A DNA stretch of 9,466 nucleotides from an uncultured Porphyromonadaceae bacterium (GCA_900542255.1 UQMR01000080.1:1-9466), one strand, 5' to 3'. Shown: positions 1-7,881, numbered from the stretch's first letter. The notes: generated by a model not told the origin, from the sequence alone. Made by a program: numbers and translations.

Positions 1-139
1 AAACGAAGTTTTCAAGTGCAAGCTATGCCGAGCCGACTCCTATCTTATCCAAAGATAGTGAAAGGCGAGCGCAGAGCCAAACGAAAACGAAGTTTTCAAG
101 TGCAAGCTATGCCGAGCCGACTCCTATCTTATCCAAAGA
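1..139. repeat. Two copies of an 84-base direct repeat (first copy cut by window edge)
   Basis: Bases 1-55 recur exactly at 85-139, an offset of 84 bases. The shared part starts AAACGAAGTTTTCAAGTGC and ends at ATCTTATCCAAAGA. The spacer at 56-84 contains GGCGAGCGCAGAGCC. Two small folds are visible. CTATCTT (40-46) pairs with AAGATAG (52-58) in the first copy only. GAAAAC (83-88) pairs with GTTTTC (92-97) across the junction. Because 84 is a multiple of three, a plus-strand frame stays open across both copies and repeats the peptide QAMPSRLLSYPK, but nothing supports it as a protein. It resembles the intergenic interspersed repeats common in Bacteroidales genomes. That likeness is from memory, not from a search. 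The array may continue to the left. Confidence 0.9.
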
Positions 140-251
140 GAAAGAAAAAGAGCGAACTGACAGAAAGAAACACGAAACATATCACAGACTGCATAACATT
201 ATAAATAACAATACTTTATGTATATCTTTTTCTTATCATAAGCTATTCATG

Positions 252-371
252 TCACAATACAGACGGCGCTCGGTCGCACCTGTTTTCGTACAACACCATT
301 CTGTCTACTTTTTCGATGCTGCCATGATTCAGAGCGCAAGAGAAAAAGCTTTTCATTGCATCTGTTCGCAT
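252..371 (-). CDS. Doubtful 39-codon small ORF behind a good promoter
   Basis: An ATG at 369-371 opens a 39-residue frame (MRTDAMKSFFSC...) ending in TGA at 252-254. It is listed only because it is the first ATG frame after the minus-strand promoter at 406-435, about 30 bases past the expected start site. I recognise no domain. The residues are mixed and polar, with two cysteines (positions 12 and 32), no membrane segment and no clear Shine-Dalgarno. It could be a leader peptide, the remnant of a lost gene, or chance. The transcript may equally be non-coding. Confidence 0.15.
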   Translation of the reverse strand: MRTDAMKSFFSCALNHGSIEKVDRMVLYENRCDRAPSVL

Positions 372-381
372 ATCTGTATCG

Positions 382-403
382 GTGTATTAGTTTGGTAATA
401 CAC
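382..403. promoter_or_regulatory. Perfect 8+8 palindrome, operator-like
   Basis: GTGTATTA (382-389) and TAATACAC (396-403) are exact reverse complements around a 6-base centre, GTTTGG. The element sits just past the -7 box of the minus-strand promoter (406-413), so it covers the expected transcription start and the first 20 or so bases. That position suits a repressor operator, or a hairpin at the 5' end of the RNA. The GTGTA...TACAC ends recall operators described for GntR-type (YtrA-like) repressors. This is my recollection, and no regulator gene is present in the window. Confidence 0.55.
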
Positions 404-405
404 TG

Positions 406-435
406 CAAAGATATATATTTTCGTTTATTCTGCAA
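406..435 (-). promoter_or_regulatory. Bacteroidetes-type promoter, minus strand, no clear gene downstream
   Basis: On the minus strand, TATCTTTG (406-413) matches the TAnnTTTG -7 box exactly. A TTG (433-435) lies 19 bases upstream as the -33 element. Transcription would start near 400 and run toward position 1. No recognisable gene follows within the window before the 84-base repeats. Confidence 0.6.
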
Positions 436-649
436 TAAGAGGGGGAGTTATTTTGCCGACAATATTCCGTTGCACAATATATATCTTCTTATTACTTCAT
501 CATTTATCTCCTTTTATGCTGTTCTATAAATGGCGTCACTACCCTGCTACATACAATCCCAGCCGATATTCTCTACGTCCCAGCCCGGCACATCAGCCCT
601 CAGGCCGGCAACAGAAGCAAGGCGTTTCGATGGCATTATCATAGCAGAA

Positions 650-685
650 GCGGCTTATTCGCTCCATAAGAGACGGATAAGCCGC
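650..685. terminator. Stable hairpin downstream of metH, possible terminator
   Basis: Bases 650-661 (GCGGCTTATTCG) pair with 674-685 (CGGATAAGCCGC) over 12 positions, with one G-T wobble and a 12-base loop. It lies about 130 bases beyond the metH stop codon on the minus strand. There is no T-run after the stem on either strand, so it is not a textbook intrinsic terminator. It could be a 3'-end stabilising hairpin for the operon mRNA. Confidence 0.4.
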
Positions 686-814
686 CGGGTATGATATTAC
701 ACTATTAAAACCGGAATCGGAGAGTCTGGCATCCTCCCCCCTTTTTTCACCGCCGATTTTTCAATCTGAATTTTAGTGACAGGTTACGCTGCCGCCCACC
801 CATCCCCGACAGAT

Positions 815-3800
815 TCATTCCACCGACAACCATTTCGAGGCTTCGGCTTGCGAAAAACCTCGCTGCCGGCAATAGGCCTCTTTCTGCTCCTCACCGATGC
901 GGTTGACGGCAAAATAGCGAGAGTCGGGATGGGCAATCATCAACCCCGCCACCGACGCCGAGGGTTGCATAGCTCCGTTTTCGGTGAGTGCGATACCGGC
1001 CTTGGAGAGGTCTATGAGGCGGTCTATATCGAAAATGAGCGACTGGTCGGGCAACGAGGGGTAGCCCACAGCCGGACGTATTCCCCTACCGGCGAGAGGC
1101 TGTGACAGGGAGAGCGGCGCTTCGTCGGGAGCATATCCCCAGAGTTGCGTTCTTACCCTATAATGGAACAACTCGGCAGCCGCCTCGGCCAGGCGGTCGG
1201 CAAGAGCTTGCAGCAACAGGGATTGGTAGTTGTCGCCCTGCTCTCGCAGAGCGACGGCCCGCTGCTCAATGGCACGACCGGCAGTTACGGCAAAAACGCC
1301 TATATAATCGGTGCGGCAACTCTCTGCGGGCATCACAAAGTCGCTCAGGGCGTAATATGCCGCGTCGGGGCGAGGCTTGCGCTCTTGTTGTCTGAGGCAG
1401 GGCATCGTCACGACGGCACCATCCTCTGGCACGATGTTTATCTGGTTGCCCGCACTGTTGGCACGGTATAAGCCGTAACGGATGGCTATGCTGTGGTTTG
1501 CCTCGCGCTGCAAAAGGTCGAGCATCTCGCAGGCATCGTCATAGAGACGGATGGCCTCTATTCCCTTGTCGCGCCTTTCTGTCGGCAATGAGGCTACCCA
1601 AGCCTCGCGAGAGGTATTGTCGGGGGCTATATGGGCTACCTCGGCCAGCGAGGCATCTATCTTCCACACAGCCATAAAGCTCTTCCAGTTTATATACGGC
1701 CGAGCCTCTCCCACCGTTATCGCATCATACGATGCCGCACCCGTATGCCGGGGTGTCACAGGATGGTATGCAGCCCAGTCGGCCACGAAACGGGCGTTAT
1801 CGGCCTCGGTCCAAGAGAGTAAGGCCGGAGCGGCAGCCTCCCGGCACAACGCCTGCCGGCGGCTCTGCAACTCGTCGCTGAATATCTTCCGCCCGGCGGC
1901 ATCGGCCAAACGGGCTGCAATGAGCGGATTCTGCGAAGCGTCGCGGGTATGTATGACAAGACCCGAGTAGCATGGCGCTATGCGCGTGGCGGTGTGCAAT
2001 TCTGACGTGGTGGCGCCTCCTATGAAAAGCGGCATATCCAACCCGGCGCGTTCCATCTCGGCAGCGACATGGCACATTTCGTCGAGCGAAGGGGTTATCA
2101 GCCCGCTCAACCCTACAAAATCGACCTTCTCTTCACACGCCCGACGCACGATGACATCGGCAGGAACCATCACGCCCAAGTCTATCACCTCGTAGTTGTT
2201 GCAAGCCAGCACCACGGCGGCGATGTTCTTGCCTATATCGTGTACATCGCCCTTGACGGTCGCGAGAAGGAATTTCCCCTTCGACACCCTGCCCGACGAT
2301 ATGTTTTCCTGCTCGATATAGGGTTGCAAGAAGGCCACGGCCTGTTTCATCGTGCGGGCCGATTTCACGACTTGCGGCAGGAACATCTTTCCTTCGCCGA
2401 AGAGCGCCCCCACACGGTTCATCGCCTGCATCAGGGGCCCGTCGATAATCTCTATGGCGCGATGCTGCGAGAGCAGTTCCTGTAAAGTAGCGTCGAGATG
2501 CTCATCGCGCCCCCTCACAACAGCATCGGCCAGACGGGCGGCCGGGTCGGCTATCAGTTGCGGCTGCTGCGGCTCGGCTGCACTACCGGCGGCCATATCT
2601 TTGAGCCGGGCTGCCGCCTCTATCAGGCGTTCGGTCGCATCGGGGCGGCGATTCAGTACCACATCTTCTATCACGACAAGCAGGTCGGCCGGAATATCAT
2701 TGTAGACGACCGTCGAGGCCGGATTGACAATACCCATATCCATACCGGCCGCAATGGCATGATAGAGCATAACGGCGTGCATGGCTTCGCGGATGTAGTT
2801 GTTGCCCCTGAGGGCAAACGACAGGTTGCTGATACCGCCGCTCACATGCGCTCCGGGCAGATTACGACGTATCCACTGCGCAGCCCGTATAAAATCTACG
2901 GCATAGTTGCGGTGCGTCTCTATACCGGTGGCGATGGCCAGTATATTGGGGTCGAAGATAATATCTTCGGGCGATATACCCGCCTCTTGCGTGAGCAGTC
3001 GGTAGGCCCGGCCGCATACCTCTATGCGGCGCTCATACGTGTCGGCCTGCCCTTGCTCATCGAAAGCCATCACCACGACGGCCGCACCCAACCGCTTTAT
3101 TTCGCGGGCATGGGAGAGGAAAATCTCCTCGCCCTCTTTGAGGCTGATAGAGTTTACCACGGGCTTGCCCTGAATGGCTTTCAGGCCGGCGGTTATCACC
3201 TCCCACTTCGACGAGTCTATCATGACGGGGATACGGCATATATCGGGCTCTGAGGCTATGAGCCTGAGAAAAGTTTCCATCTCGGAGCGGGCATCGAGCA
3301 TGGCATCGTCCATGTTGATGTCCAACACCTGTGCACCGGCCTCTACCTGCTGCCGCGCAACAGATAGCGCCTCGGCATAATTTTTCTCCCGAATCAGACG
3401 CAGGAACTTGCGCGAACCTGCCACATTGCATCGCTCGCCGATATTGATGAAGTTGCTGTCGGGCGTCACCTCCAACGTTTCGAGGCCGGCCAGTCGCAGG
3501 TGGCGCGACGGTTTCGCCGGGATGCGCGGCATTGCCCGGCCGGCAGCCTGCCGCAGGAGAGTTATGTGCTCGGGCGTCGTGCCGCAACAACCGCCCACGA
3601 TATTGACCAGGCGCTCGTCGAAGTAGGATTGCATGGCGGCCACCATCTCGGCAGCCGTCTCGTCGTATCCGCCCTGCCGGTTGGGAAGACCGGCATTGGG
3701 ATAGGCACTCACATAACACGGCGCCATACGCGAGAGCTCGCGCAAATGAGAGAGCATCTCGTGCGCGCCGAACGAACAGTTGAGCCCTATCGAGAACAAG

Positions 3801-4504
3801 TCGGCATGGCTTACCGAGGCCATAAAGGCATCGAGCGTCTGTCCCGAGAGGAGACGGCCGCTTTCGGTGAGTGTAACCGACAACATGACTGGCACACGGC
3901 GGCAACACTGCGCCATAGCCTCCTCGGCCGCATAAAGGGCGGCTTTGGCATTGAGCGTATCAAAAACAGTCTCCAAGAGCAACACATCTACCCCACCCTC
4001 TATGAGCGAGCTCATCTGCTCGGTATAGGCCGCGACAAGCGTATCGAAGTCGAGGTCGCGGAATGCCGGGTCATCGACACGGGGCGACATGGAACAGGTC
4101 TTTCCGGTAGGTCCTACCGACCCTGCCACAAAACGGGGTTGCCCGGGGGCCGAATAGTTGTCGGCTGCACGACGCGCTATCTGGGCTGCCGCACGGTTTA
4201 TCTCTCCGACATGACTTTCCAGCCCATACTCTGCCAACGATATGGCATTGGCATTGAACGTGTTTGTCTCTATCATATCGGCACCGGCTGCCAAATATGC
4301 TTCGTGAATCTCGGCTATCACTTGCGGGGCGGTAAGGCTCAGCACATCGTTACAACCTCGCAACTCTCTTTTACTGTCGGCAAAACGATTGCCTCGAAAA
4401 TCTTTCTCTTCAAGGGCACGGCGCTGTATCATCGTACCCATAGCGCCATCCAGTATCAGCACACGGCGGCTCAATATATCGTTGAGTTGCTCTTTTATGG
4501 TCAT
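815..4504 (-). CDS. metH: Cobalamin-dependent methionine synthase (EC 2.1.1.13)
   Basis: Cytoplasmic enzyme that moves a methyl group from 5-methyltetrahydrofolate to homocysteine through bound cobalamin, giving methionine and tetrahydrofolate. The 1229 residues match the usual full length (about 1,230) and all modules are present in order. The homocysteine domain (about 5-325) has zinc cysteines C243 in GLNCSFG and C306/C307 in GGCCGTTP. The pterin domain (about 350-620) starts [13 protein letters not shown]. The cobalamin cap and Rossmann part (about 655-880) has DVHDIG at 753-758, with H755 the cobalt ligand. The C-terminal reactivation domain (about 905-1229) includes [11 protein letters not shown] for S-adenosylmethionine. 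ATG 4502-4504 overlaps the ruvC stop codon by four bases (ATGA), with a purine-rich AAGAAG just before it, so the two are probably translationally coupled. No cobalamin riboswitch is seen ahead of the operon. The gene is intact. Confidence 0.98.
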   Translation of the reverse strand: MTIKEQLNDILSRRVLILDGAMGTMIQRRALEEKDFRGNRFADSKRELRGCNDVLSLTAPQVIAEIHEAYLAAGADMIETNTFNANAISLAEYGLESHVGEINRAAAQIARRAADNYSAPGQPRFVAGSVGPTGKTCSMSPRVDDPAFRDLDFDTLVAAYTEQMSSLIEGGVDVLLLETVFDTLNAKAALYAAEEAMAQCCRRVPVMLSVTLTESGRLLSGQTLDAFMASVSHADLFSIGLNCSFGAHEMLSHLRELSRMAPCYVSAYPNAGLPNRQGGYDETAAEMVAAMQSYFDERLVNIVGGCCGTTPEHITLLRQAAGRAMPRIPAKPSRHLRLAGLETLEVTPDSNFINIGERCNVAGSRKFLRLIREKNYAEALSVARQQVEAGAQVLDINMDDAMLDARSEMETFLRLIASEPDICRIPVMIDSSKWEVITAGLKAIQGKPVVNSISLKEGEEIFLSHAREIKRLGAAVVVMAFDEQGQADTYERRIEVCGRAYRLLTQEAGISPEDIIFDPNILAIATGIETHRNYAVDFIRAAQWIRRNLPGAHVSGGISNLSFALRGNNYIREAMHAVMLYHAIAAGMDMGIVNPASTVVYNDIPADLLVVIEDVVLNRRPDATERLIEAAARLKDMAAGSAAEPQQPQLIADPAARLADAVVRGRDEHLDATLQELLSQHRAIEIIDGPLMQAMNRVGALFGEGKMFLPQVVKSARTMKQAVAFLQPYIEQENISSGRVSKGKFLLATVKGDVHDIGKNIAAVVLACNNYEVIDLGVMVPADVIVRRACEEKVDFVGLSGLITPSLDEMCHVAAEMERAGLDMPLFIGGATTSELHTATRIAPCYSGLVIHTRDASQNPLIAARLADAAGRKIFSDELQSRRQALCREAAAPALLSWTEADNARFVADWAAYHPVTPRHTGAASYDAITVGEARPYINWKSFMAVWKIDASLAEVAHIAPDNTSREAWVASLPTERRDKGIEAIRLYDDACEMLDLLQREANHSIAIRYGLYRANSAGNQINIVPEDGAVVTMPCLRQQERKPRPDAAYYALSDFVMPAESCRTDYIGVFAVTAGRAIEQRAVALREQGDNYQSLLLQALADRLAEAAAELFHYRVRTQLWGYAPDEAPLSLSQPLAGRGIRPAVGYPSLPDQSLIFDIDRLIDLSKAGIALTENGAMQPSASVAGLMIAHPDSRYFAVNRIGEEQKEAYCRQRGFSQAEASKWLSVE

Positions 4505-5139
4505 TCTTCTTTTTCGTCAGTTAAGGTATCGTGACGGGGCGTGGCCCGTCGTACTATTTTATCGGGATTCTTGGCTATAAAGTCTTTCCAGTTATTGCTG
4601 CCCTTATGAGCCGTAACGGGACGCGAGGTCTCGTAATAGTGGCACAACGCGGCCGCCAGGCCGTCGGTAGCATCCAGTTGCGGCAACATATTCTCTTGCG
4701 GTATGTGCAAGATGCGGCGCAGCATCTCGGCCACTTGCTCTTTCGAGGCCTGCCCGTTGCCCGTAATGGTCATTTTTATCTTCAAGGGGGCATACTCGCA
4801 TATAGGGATATCCCGCGAGAGTGCGGCCGCCATAGCGACCCCTTGCGCCCTGCCCAATTTGAGCATCGACTGCACATTCTTTCCGAAGAAGGGAGCCTCT
4901 ATCGCCATCTCGTCGGGCAAATATTGCGCGATAAGCCCCGACACTCGCTCATATATGCGGCGCAGCCGCAGGTAGTGACTATCGAAACGATTCAGTTCTA
5001 TCACTCCCATTGCCACCAGCGAGGGTGTGCCGGCATAGACGCGCAACACGCCGTATCCCATGATGTGAGTACCCGGGTCTATGCCGATAATGATGCGCTC
5101 GGCATTTGTACGCTGAGGAACAGATATACGTTCGGTCAT
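4501..5139 (-). CDS. ruvC: Crossover junction endodeoxyribonuclease RuvC (EC 3.1.21.10)
   Basis: Cytoplasmic endonuclease that resolves Holliday junctions made during recombination and repair, acting with the RuvAB branch-migration motor as a dimer. The fold is the RNase H-like retroviral-integrase type. All four acidic metal ligands can be placed: D21 in IGIDPGT, E81 in [10 protein letters not shown], and D156 and D159 in QLDATDG. At 212 residues it is longer than the 173-residue E. coli protein, with about 14 extra residues in front and a charged tail of roughly 30 residues after the core. No other start fits, since the next Met is M27, already past the first catalytic Asp. It begins 11 bases after the DUF4286 stop codon and overlaps metH by four bases. 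It is the middle gene of three, presumably transcribed from the promoter at 5505-5536. Confidence 0.97.
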   Translation of the reverse strand: MTERISVPQRTNAERIIIGIDPGTHIMGYGVLRVYAGTPSLVAMGVIELNRFDSHYLRLRRIYERVSGLIAQYLPDEMAIEAPFFGKNVQSMLKLGRAQGVAMAAALSRDIPICEYAPLKIKMTITGNGQASKEQVAEMLRRILHIPQENMLPQLDATDGLAAALCHYYETSRPVTAHKGSNNWKDFIAKNPDKIVRRATPRHDTLTDEKEE

Positions 5140-5150
5140 GAAATACGAGA

Positions 5151-5459
5151 TTATACTTCGATATGCTCCATGATGGTAGAGAAACCTACGACACGCCGGC
5201 CGAACTTATCGCGCAGCTCCTGGCTCAACGCGTCGCCGTGTGCCGAGTACCAACGCGACAAATCTTCGAGACGGGCAACGAAAAATTGCAATGCAACATT
5301 CTCACCCTTCTCTTTCTCATCCACGATGATACGGGCAAGCCGTGGCTCGCTCAATGCTCCATGACGCACGGTTACGGGAATATACACGTCGCGCAACCAC
5401 GCGACGAAATCATTGTAGCACTCTCTATCGATATGGAAAGTCGTATTATAAATAAACAT
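5151..5459 (-). CDS. DUF4286 family protein
   Basis: Small soluble protein of 102 residues with no signal peptide or membrane segment. It matches the Bacteroidetes DUF4286 family by its opening [11 protein letters not shown] and by the middle segment with [10 protein letters not shown]. The family has no known function. The short alternating strand/helix pattern fits a ferredoxin-like dimeric alpha-beta barrel fold, which is an inference. The frame is open upstream to 5495, but I place the start at ATG 5457-5459. This gives the family N-terminus and a leader of about 40 bases behind the promoter, whereas the upstream extension is mostly polar filler close to the transcription start. It is the first gene of the operon with ruvC and metH, 11 bases ahead of ruvC. 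Confidence 0.85.
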   Translation of the reverse strand: MFIYNTTFHIDRECYNDFVAWLRDVYIPVTVRHGALSEPRLARIIVDEKEKGENVALQFFVARLEDLSRWYSAHGDALSQELRDKFGRRVVGFSTIMEHIEV

Positions 5460-5504
5460 AAGCCCTATATTTTGGCAATTTCCCTGTTGTTGCAAGAACG
5501 GCTA

Positions 5505-5536
5505 CAAAGTTAATTCAATAAAAAGGAAGAAGCAAA
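5505..5536 (-). promoter_or_regulatory. Promoter of the DUF4286-ruvC-metH operon
   Basis: On the minus strand, TTTG (5533-5536), 20 bases, then TAACTTTG (5505-5512) is a full match to the Bacteroidetes -33/-7 consensus. The start site should lie near 5498-5501, leaving about 40 untranslated bases before the DUF4286 ATG. That is too short for a riboswitch. Confidence 0.8.
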
Positions 5537-5646
5537 CAATGGGAGAGGCTGTGTTGCCTTTTTTCCAAGACTTCACCTCGATACGGGAACGACACACACT
5601 CCCGACAAGAATCATGTAATTGGGGTATATTTTTCTGTTATAAGAT

Positions 5647-5679
5647 TATGCGGGGAAAGAGTATATAGCCCTATCTTTG
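5647..5679 (+). promoter_or_regulatory. Promoter of the DUF362 gene
   Basis: TATCTTTG (5672-5679) is an exact -7 box. The -33 element is a one-off match, TATG at 5647-5650, with 21 bases between. The ATG at 5709 is about 25 bases past the expected start site. It is divergent from the operon promoter, about 110 bases away. Confidence 0.65.
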
Positions 5680-5708
5680 TAATAAAAGAACGCTATAATC
5701 TATTGACA

Positions 5709-6794
5709 ATGAAACGTGTAATAAATGCCGTAATGGCCGTAGCCTTGGCCGCCGGAGCCGTAGCCTTGGCACAAACCCTACCACAACAGACTCAACCGGA
5801 GGAAAAAGCCCTCTCACCAGACGGCAACCAATATGTGACCTACGAAAGCCGTACAGGCAATGAGTCGATAGTCTACTTCACTCGCGACCTCAGCGCCGAA
5901 GGTCTTATCAAAGCCTACGAACAGGTGTGCGCCGACATGACCGGGAGCGTAGGCGTGAAACTGCACACGGGCGAACCCAACGGGCCTAACATCATCCCGC
6001 GGGAATGGGTAAAAGAGCTGATTGAAAATGAGTTGCCCGATGCCCACATCATAGAGACCAACACCTACTACAAGGGCGACCGCTACACTACCGAACAACA
6101 CCGACAGACCCTGCAAATAAACGGCTGGACTTTTTGCCCTGTCGATATCATCGACGAAGAAGATACCCTCACACTGCCCGTAAAGGGAGGAAAATGGTTC
6201 GACAAGATGTCGGTAGGCAGCCACTTGACCCGTTACAACTCGCTGCTGACGCTCACCCACTTCAAAGGGCACACACAGGGCGGATTTGGCGGCAGCAACA
6301 AAAACATAGGCATCGGCTGTGCCGACGGGCGCATAGGCAAGGCATGGATACATACCACCCCGGGACAAGACAACCAATGGGATATTGCCAAAGAGGAGTT
6401 TATGGAACGCATGACGGAATCGACAAAATCGGTGATAGACTATTTCGGCAAACATGTAACGTATATCAACGTCATGCGCAACATGTCTGTTTCGTGCGAT
6501 TGCGAAGGCATACATGCCGCACCCGTAGTAACTCCTAACGTGGGCATACTCTCGTCGACCGATATTCTTGCCATAGACCAGGCGTGCATAGACCTCGTAT
6601 ATGCCATGACCGAGGCCGAACATCATGACCTGGTAGAACGCATAGAAACGCGACACGGACTGCGCCAGCTCTCATACATGAAAGAGCTCGGCATGGGTAA
6701 CGACCGGTATGTGCTTATCGACCTGGACAACGGCGGAAAACGTATTACCGCTGCCGAGGCCGTGAAAGGGCTGAAACCTTTCGTACAAGAGTAA
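5709..6794 (+). CDS. Exported DUF362 domain-containing protein
   Basis: Protein of 361 residues with an N-terminal Sec signal peptide: MKR, then a hydrophobic stretch to residue 21, with probable cleavage in ALA^QT. No lipobox cysteine is present, so the mature protein is probably periplasmic. The rest is DUF362, recognised by VKLHTGEP (83-90), HFKGHTQGGFGGSNKNIGIG (184-203, followed by CADGRIGK) and VSCDCEG (261-267). Cysteines at 74, 143, 204, 263, 265 and 293 could bind metal or an iron-sulfur cluster. Unlike many DUF362 proteins, it has no CxxCxxCxxxC ferredoxin segment. The biochemical role is unknown. The frame is open from a TTG at 5703, but ATG 5709 gives a cleaner signal peptide. It is transcribed alone, divergent from the ruvC-metH operon. 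Confidence 0.88.
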   Translation: MKRVINAVMAVALAAGAVALAQTLPQQTQPEEKALSPDGNQYVTYESRTGNESIVYFTRDLSAEGLIKAYEQVCADMTGSVGVKLHTGEPNGPNIIPREWVKELIENELPDAHIIETNTYYKGDRYTTEQHRQTLQINGWTFCPVDIIDEEDTLTLPVKGGKWFDKMSVGSHLTRYNSLLTLTHFKGHTQGGFGGSNKNIGIGCADGRIGKAWIHTTPGQDNQWDIAKEEFMERMTESTKSVIDYFGKHVTYINVMRNMSVSCDCEGIHAAPVVTPNVGILSSTDILAIDQACIDLVYAMTEAEHHDLVERIETRHGLRQLSYMKELGMGNDRYVLIDLDNGGKRITAAEAVKGLKPFVQE

Positions 6795-6855
6795 AATCGC
6801 ATCGCACCGCTATCCTCACAGATAACCTGCCGTGCAATACGGCGCGATAGCGATT
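6795..6855. repeat. Inverted repeats just after the DUF362 stop codon
   Basis: Immediately after the stop, AATCGC (6795-6800) can pair with GCGATT (6850-6855), or alternatively CGCTATC (6808-6814) with GATAGCG (6846-6852). Inside either, GCCGT (6829-6833) pairs with ACGGC (6839-6843). The first two pairings compete for the same bases. There is no T-run, so this looks like a 3' mRNA structure rather than a terminator. Confidence 0.4.
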
Positions 6856-6895
6856 CTCGCATTTCACGCTGCGCAACACCTCTCTTGTACGAAAT

Positions 6896-6927
6896 AAAGT
6901 GCGGCCAGATATTATCGGCTGCACTTT
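6896..6927 (+). terminator. Candidate terminator hairpin after the DUF362 gene
   Basis: AAAGTGCGGCC (6896-6906) pairs with GGCTGCACTTT (6917-6927) over 11 positions, with one G-T wobble and a 10-base loop. The stem base is A/T, so it ends in TTT, but no longer T-run follows on the plus strand. It lies about 100 bases beyond the DUF362 stop. The rest of 6795-7046 holds nothing else I can name. Confidence 0.5.
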
Positions 6928-7046
6928 CAAGAGACAAAACGGCAGCTCGGGAAGACAGATAAACAACTCGCCATCAGCATATTGCATAAAAACCAGGAAG
7001 AGCTACACAACAGCACCCATAAAATAACAATAAAAAAATCGCATAT

Positions 7047-7081
7047 TTTGTTGCACAAATGGCAAAAAGCAATTACCTTTG
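7047..7081 (+). promoter_or_regulatory. Promoter of tRNA-Ala
   Basis: TACCTTTG (7074-7081) is an exact -7 box. Upstream is TTTGTTG (7047-7053), giving GTTG at the ideal 20-base spacing or TTTG at 23. The predicted start is only about 15 bases before the mature tRNA 5' end. Confidence 0.7.
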
Positions 7082-7099
7082 CAGCACCAAAAAAGCTAT

Positions 7100-7173
7100 G
7101 GGGTATTAGCTCATCTGGCTAGAGCGCAACACTGGCAGTGTTGAGGTGAGCGGTTCGAGTCCGCTATACTCCA
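7100..7173 (+). tRNA. tRNA-Ala (anticodon GGC)
   Basis: A full cloverleaf can be drawn. The acceptor stem GGGGTAT (7100-7106) pairs with ATACTCC (7166-7172), with one G-T. The D arm is GCTC/GAGC. The anticodon stem CAACA (7127-7131) pairs with TGTTG (7139-7143) around the loop CTGGCAG, giving anticodon GGC at 7134-7136. The variable loop is five bases. The T arm is AGCGG, TTCGAGT, CCGCT. The discriminator base is A7173. The 3' CCA is not encoded (CAA follows), so it must be added after transcription. It decodes GCC and GCU alanine codons and stands as a single-gene unit. Confidence 0.97.
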
Positions 7174-7199
7174 CAAAAAAGACTCTCTATAAATTCCAT

Positions 7200-7239
7200 A
7201 AACGCCTTACAAAATATTGTAAGGCGTTTGTTCTATTTT
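7200..7239 (+). terminator. Intrinsic terminator of the tRNA-Ala gene
   Basis: AAACGCCTTACAA (7200-7212) pairs perfectly with TTGTAAGGCGTTT (7217-7229) across an AATA loop and runs into a T-rich tail (TTGTTCTATTTT). It lies 27 bases after the tRNA. Confidence 0.9.
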
Positions 7240-7580
7240 ATAATCACCCGAAACAACACGAAAAGCGTTACATGCAGGCTCATATACTTTTTTGGGGGGC
7301 AAAACACTAAACAGAAGAAGAGGGGCGTGTCAGAAAAACGCACCATCGTATATATACAACCCCCGAGAAATACGCAGAAGCCGCAAAACAGAGAACAGCA
7401 TGATTTCACCCCCTGCGGCCGGTGTACAAACAAGACGCCCCCACCCTTGCGATATACTACAACGCTATTATATAACAGATGTGCCATGCATCGCACTGCC
7501 CATGAGTGTTACGCACAGCACCCTCTCTGTAACAGATACCGCCGCGACGCAAGATGCCTCTCGACGACGGTACGAAGGCG
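7240..7580. other. Intergenic stretch with no gene recognised
   Basis: About 340 bases lie between the tRNA terminator and the convergent DUF4834 gene. Overlapping open frames exist (plus frames of 128 and 117 codons from 7228 and 7292, and a minus frame of 87 codons), but none resembles a known family and their codon content looks random. A T6G6 run occurs at 7288-7299. I see no clear terminator for the DUF4834 gene here. Confidence 0.5.
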
Positions 7581-7826
7581 TCACGACTTATCGTCGCTCT
7601 TCACCTCCTCATAATCGATATACTCTATCTTGGCAGGGTCGATAGGCTCCTCGGCCGCATAATCTTTGTAGGTAGGTTGTTCCTCACTGATGCCCGACGG
7701 ATTACGCGGAGTCTTTTCTCTGTTACGCCACATTGTAAGCCCCCTTCCCAGCATCAGAAACAAAATCAAGGGGAATAGAAAAACTAAAAAGATAATAGGC
7801 AAAAGAAGCCCTCTGAATAGGCACAT
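7581..7826 (-). CDS. DUF4834 family small membrane protein
   Basis: Protein of 81 residues. After MCLFRG comes one hydrophobic helix (about residues 5-28), then a short basic segment (MWRNREK), then an acidic tail ending IEYIDYEEVKSDDKS. This layout of single N-terminal anchor, polar linker and terminal YIDYEEVK motif is the DUF4834 pattern seen across Bacteroidales, and the length is normal for the family. The function is unknown. By the positive-inside rule the tail is probably cytoplasmic. The start is ATG 7824-7826, with an AT-rich leader and no Shine-Dalgarno. It is convergent with the tRNA-Ala unit and lies downstream of the trmD terminator, so it is probably transcribed on its own. Confidence 0.75.
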   Translation of the reverse strand: MCLFRGLLLPIIFLVFLFPLILFLMLGRGLTMWRNREKTPRNPSGISEEQPTYKDYAAEEPIDPAKIEYIDYEEVKSDDKS

Positions 7827-7881
7827 ATATATTTTGTTTTATATTATTCTACAATCGTACCGTCAAAATCCGTACCGAAAG

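Larger units (their letters stand above)
140..814. other. Gene-poor intergenic region downstream of metH
   Basis: There is no convincing protein gene between the repeats and the metH stop codon. The short open frames (for example 453-644 plus and 247-435 minus) match no family I know and lack codon or motif support. The stretch does hold a minus-strand promoter (406-435), a perfect palindrome (382-403), a 39-codon minus frame (252-371) and a stable hairpin (650-685), each listed separately. A C6T6 run sits at 736-747. The remainder is AT-rich and shows nothing else I can name. Confidence 0.6.

Noticed and set aside
1..145. CRISPR array
   Set aside because: There are only two copies, the repeat is over 55 bases, the spacer is about 29 bases, and there are no cas genes.
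16..204. 62-codon plus-strand frame through the left repeats, with the peptide QAMPSRLLSYPK twice
   Set aside because: The peptide repeat follows directly from an 84-base (28-codon) DNA repeat. There is no promoter, ribosome site or family match, and such frames are often mis-annotated in interspersed repeats.
736..747. C6T6 run, and a matching T6G6 run at 7288-7299, as possible phase-variation tracts
   Set aside because: Neither lies in a coding region or between promoter boxes, and the runs are short.
3500..4534. Long plus-strand frame (344 codons) antisense to metH, and a similar 251-codon frame at 2498-3253
   Set aside because: They are mirror frames of a certain gene, produced by its GC-rich codon pattern. 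They carry no recognisable domain.
5814..6656. 280-codon minus-strand frame opposite the DUF362 gene
   Set aside because: It is a shadow of the DUF362 coding frame, which has a signal peptide, family motifs and its own promoter.
7228..7645. Overlapping plus-strand frames of 128 and 117 codons after the tRNA terminator
   Set aside because: Their composition is low in structure, they start at or near the terminator, and they run into the opposite-strand DUF4834 gene. No family is recognised.
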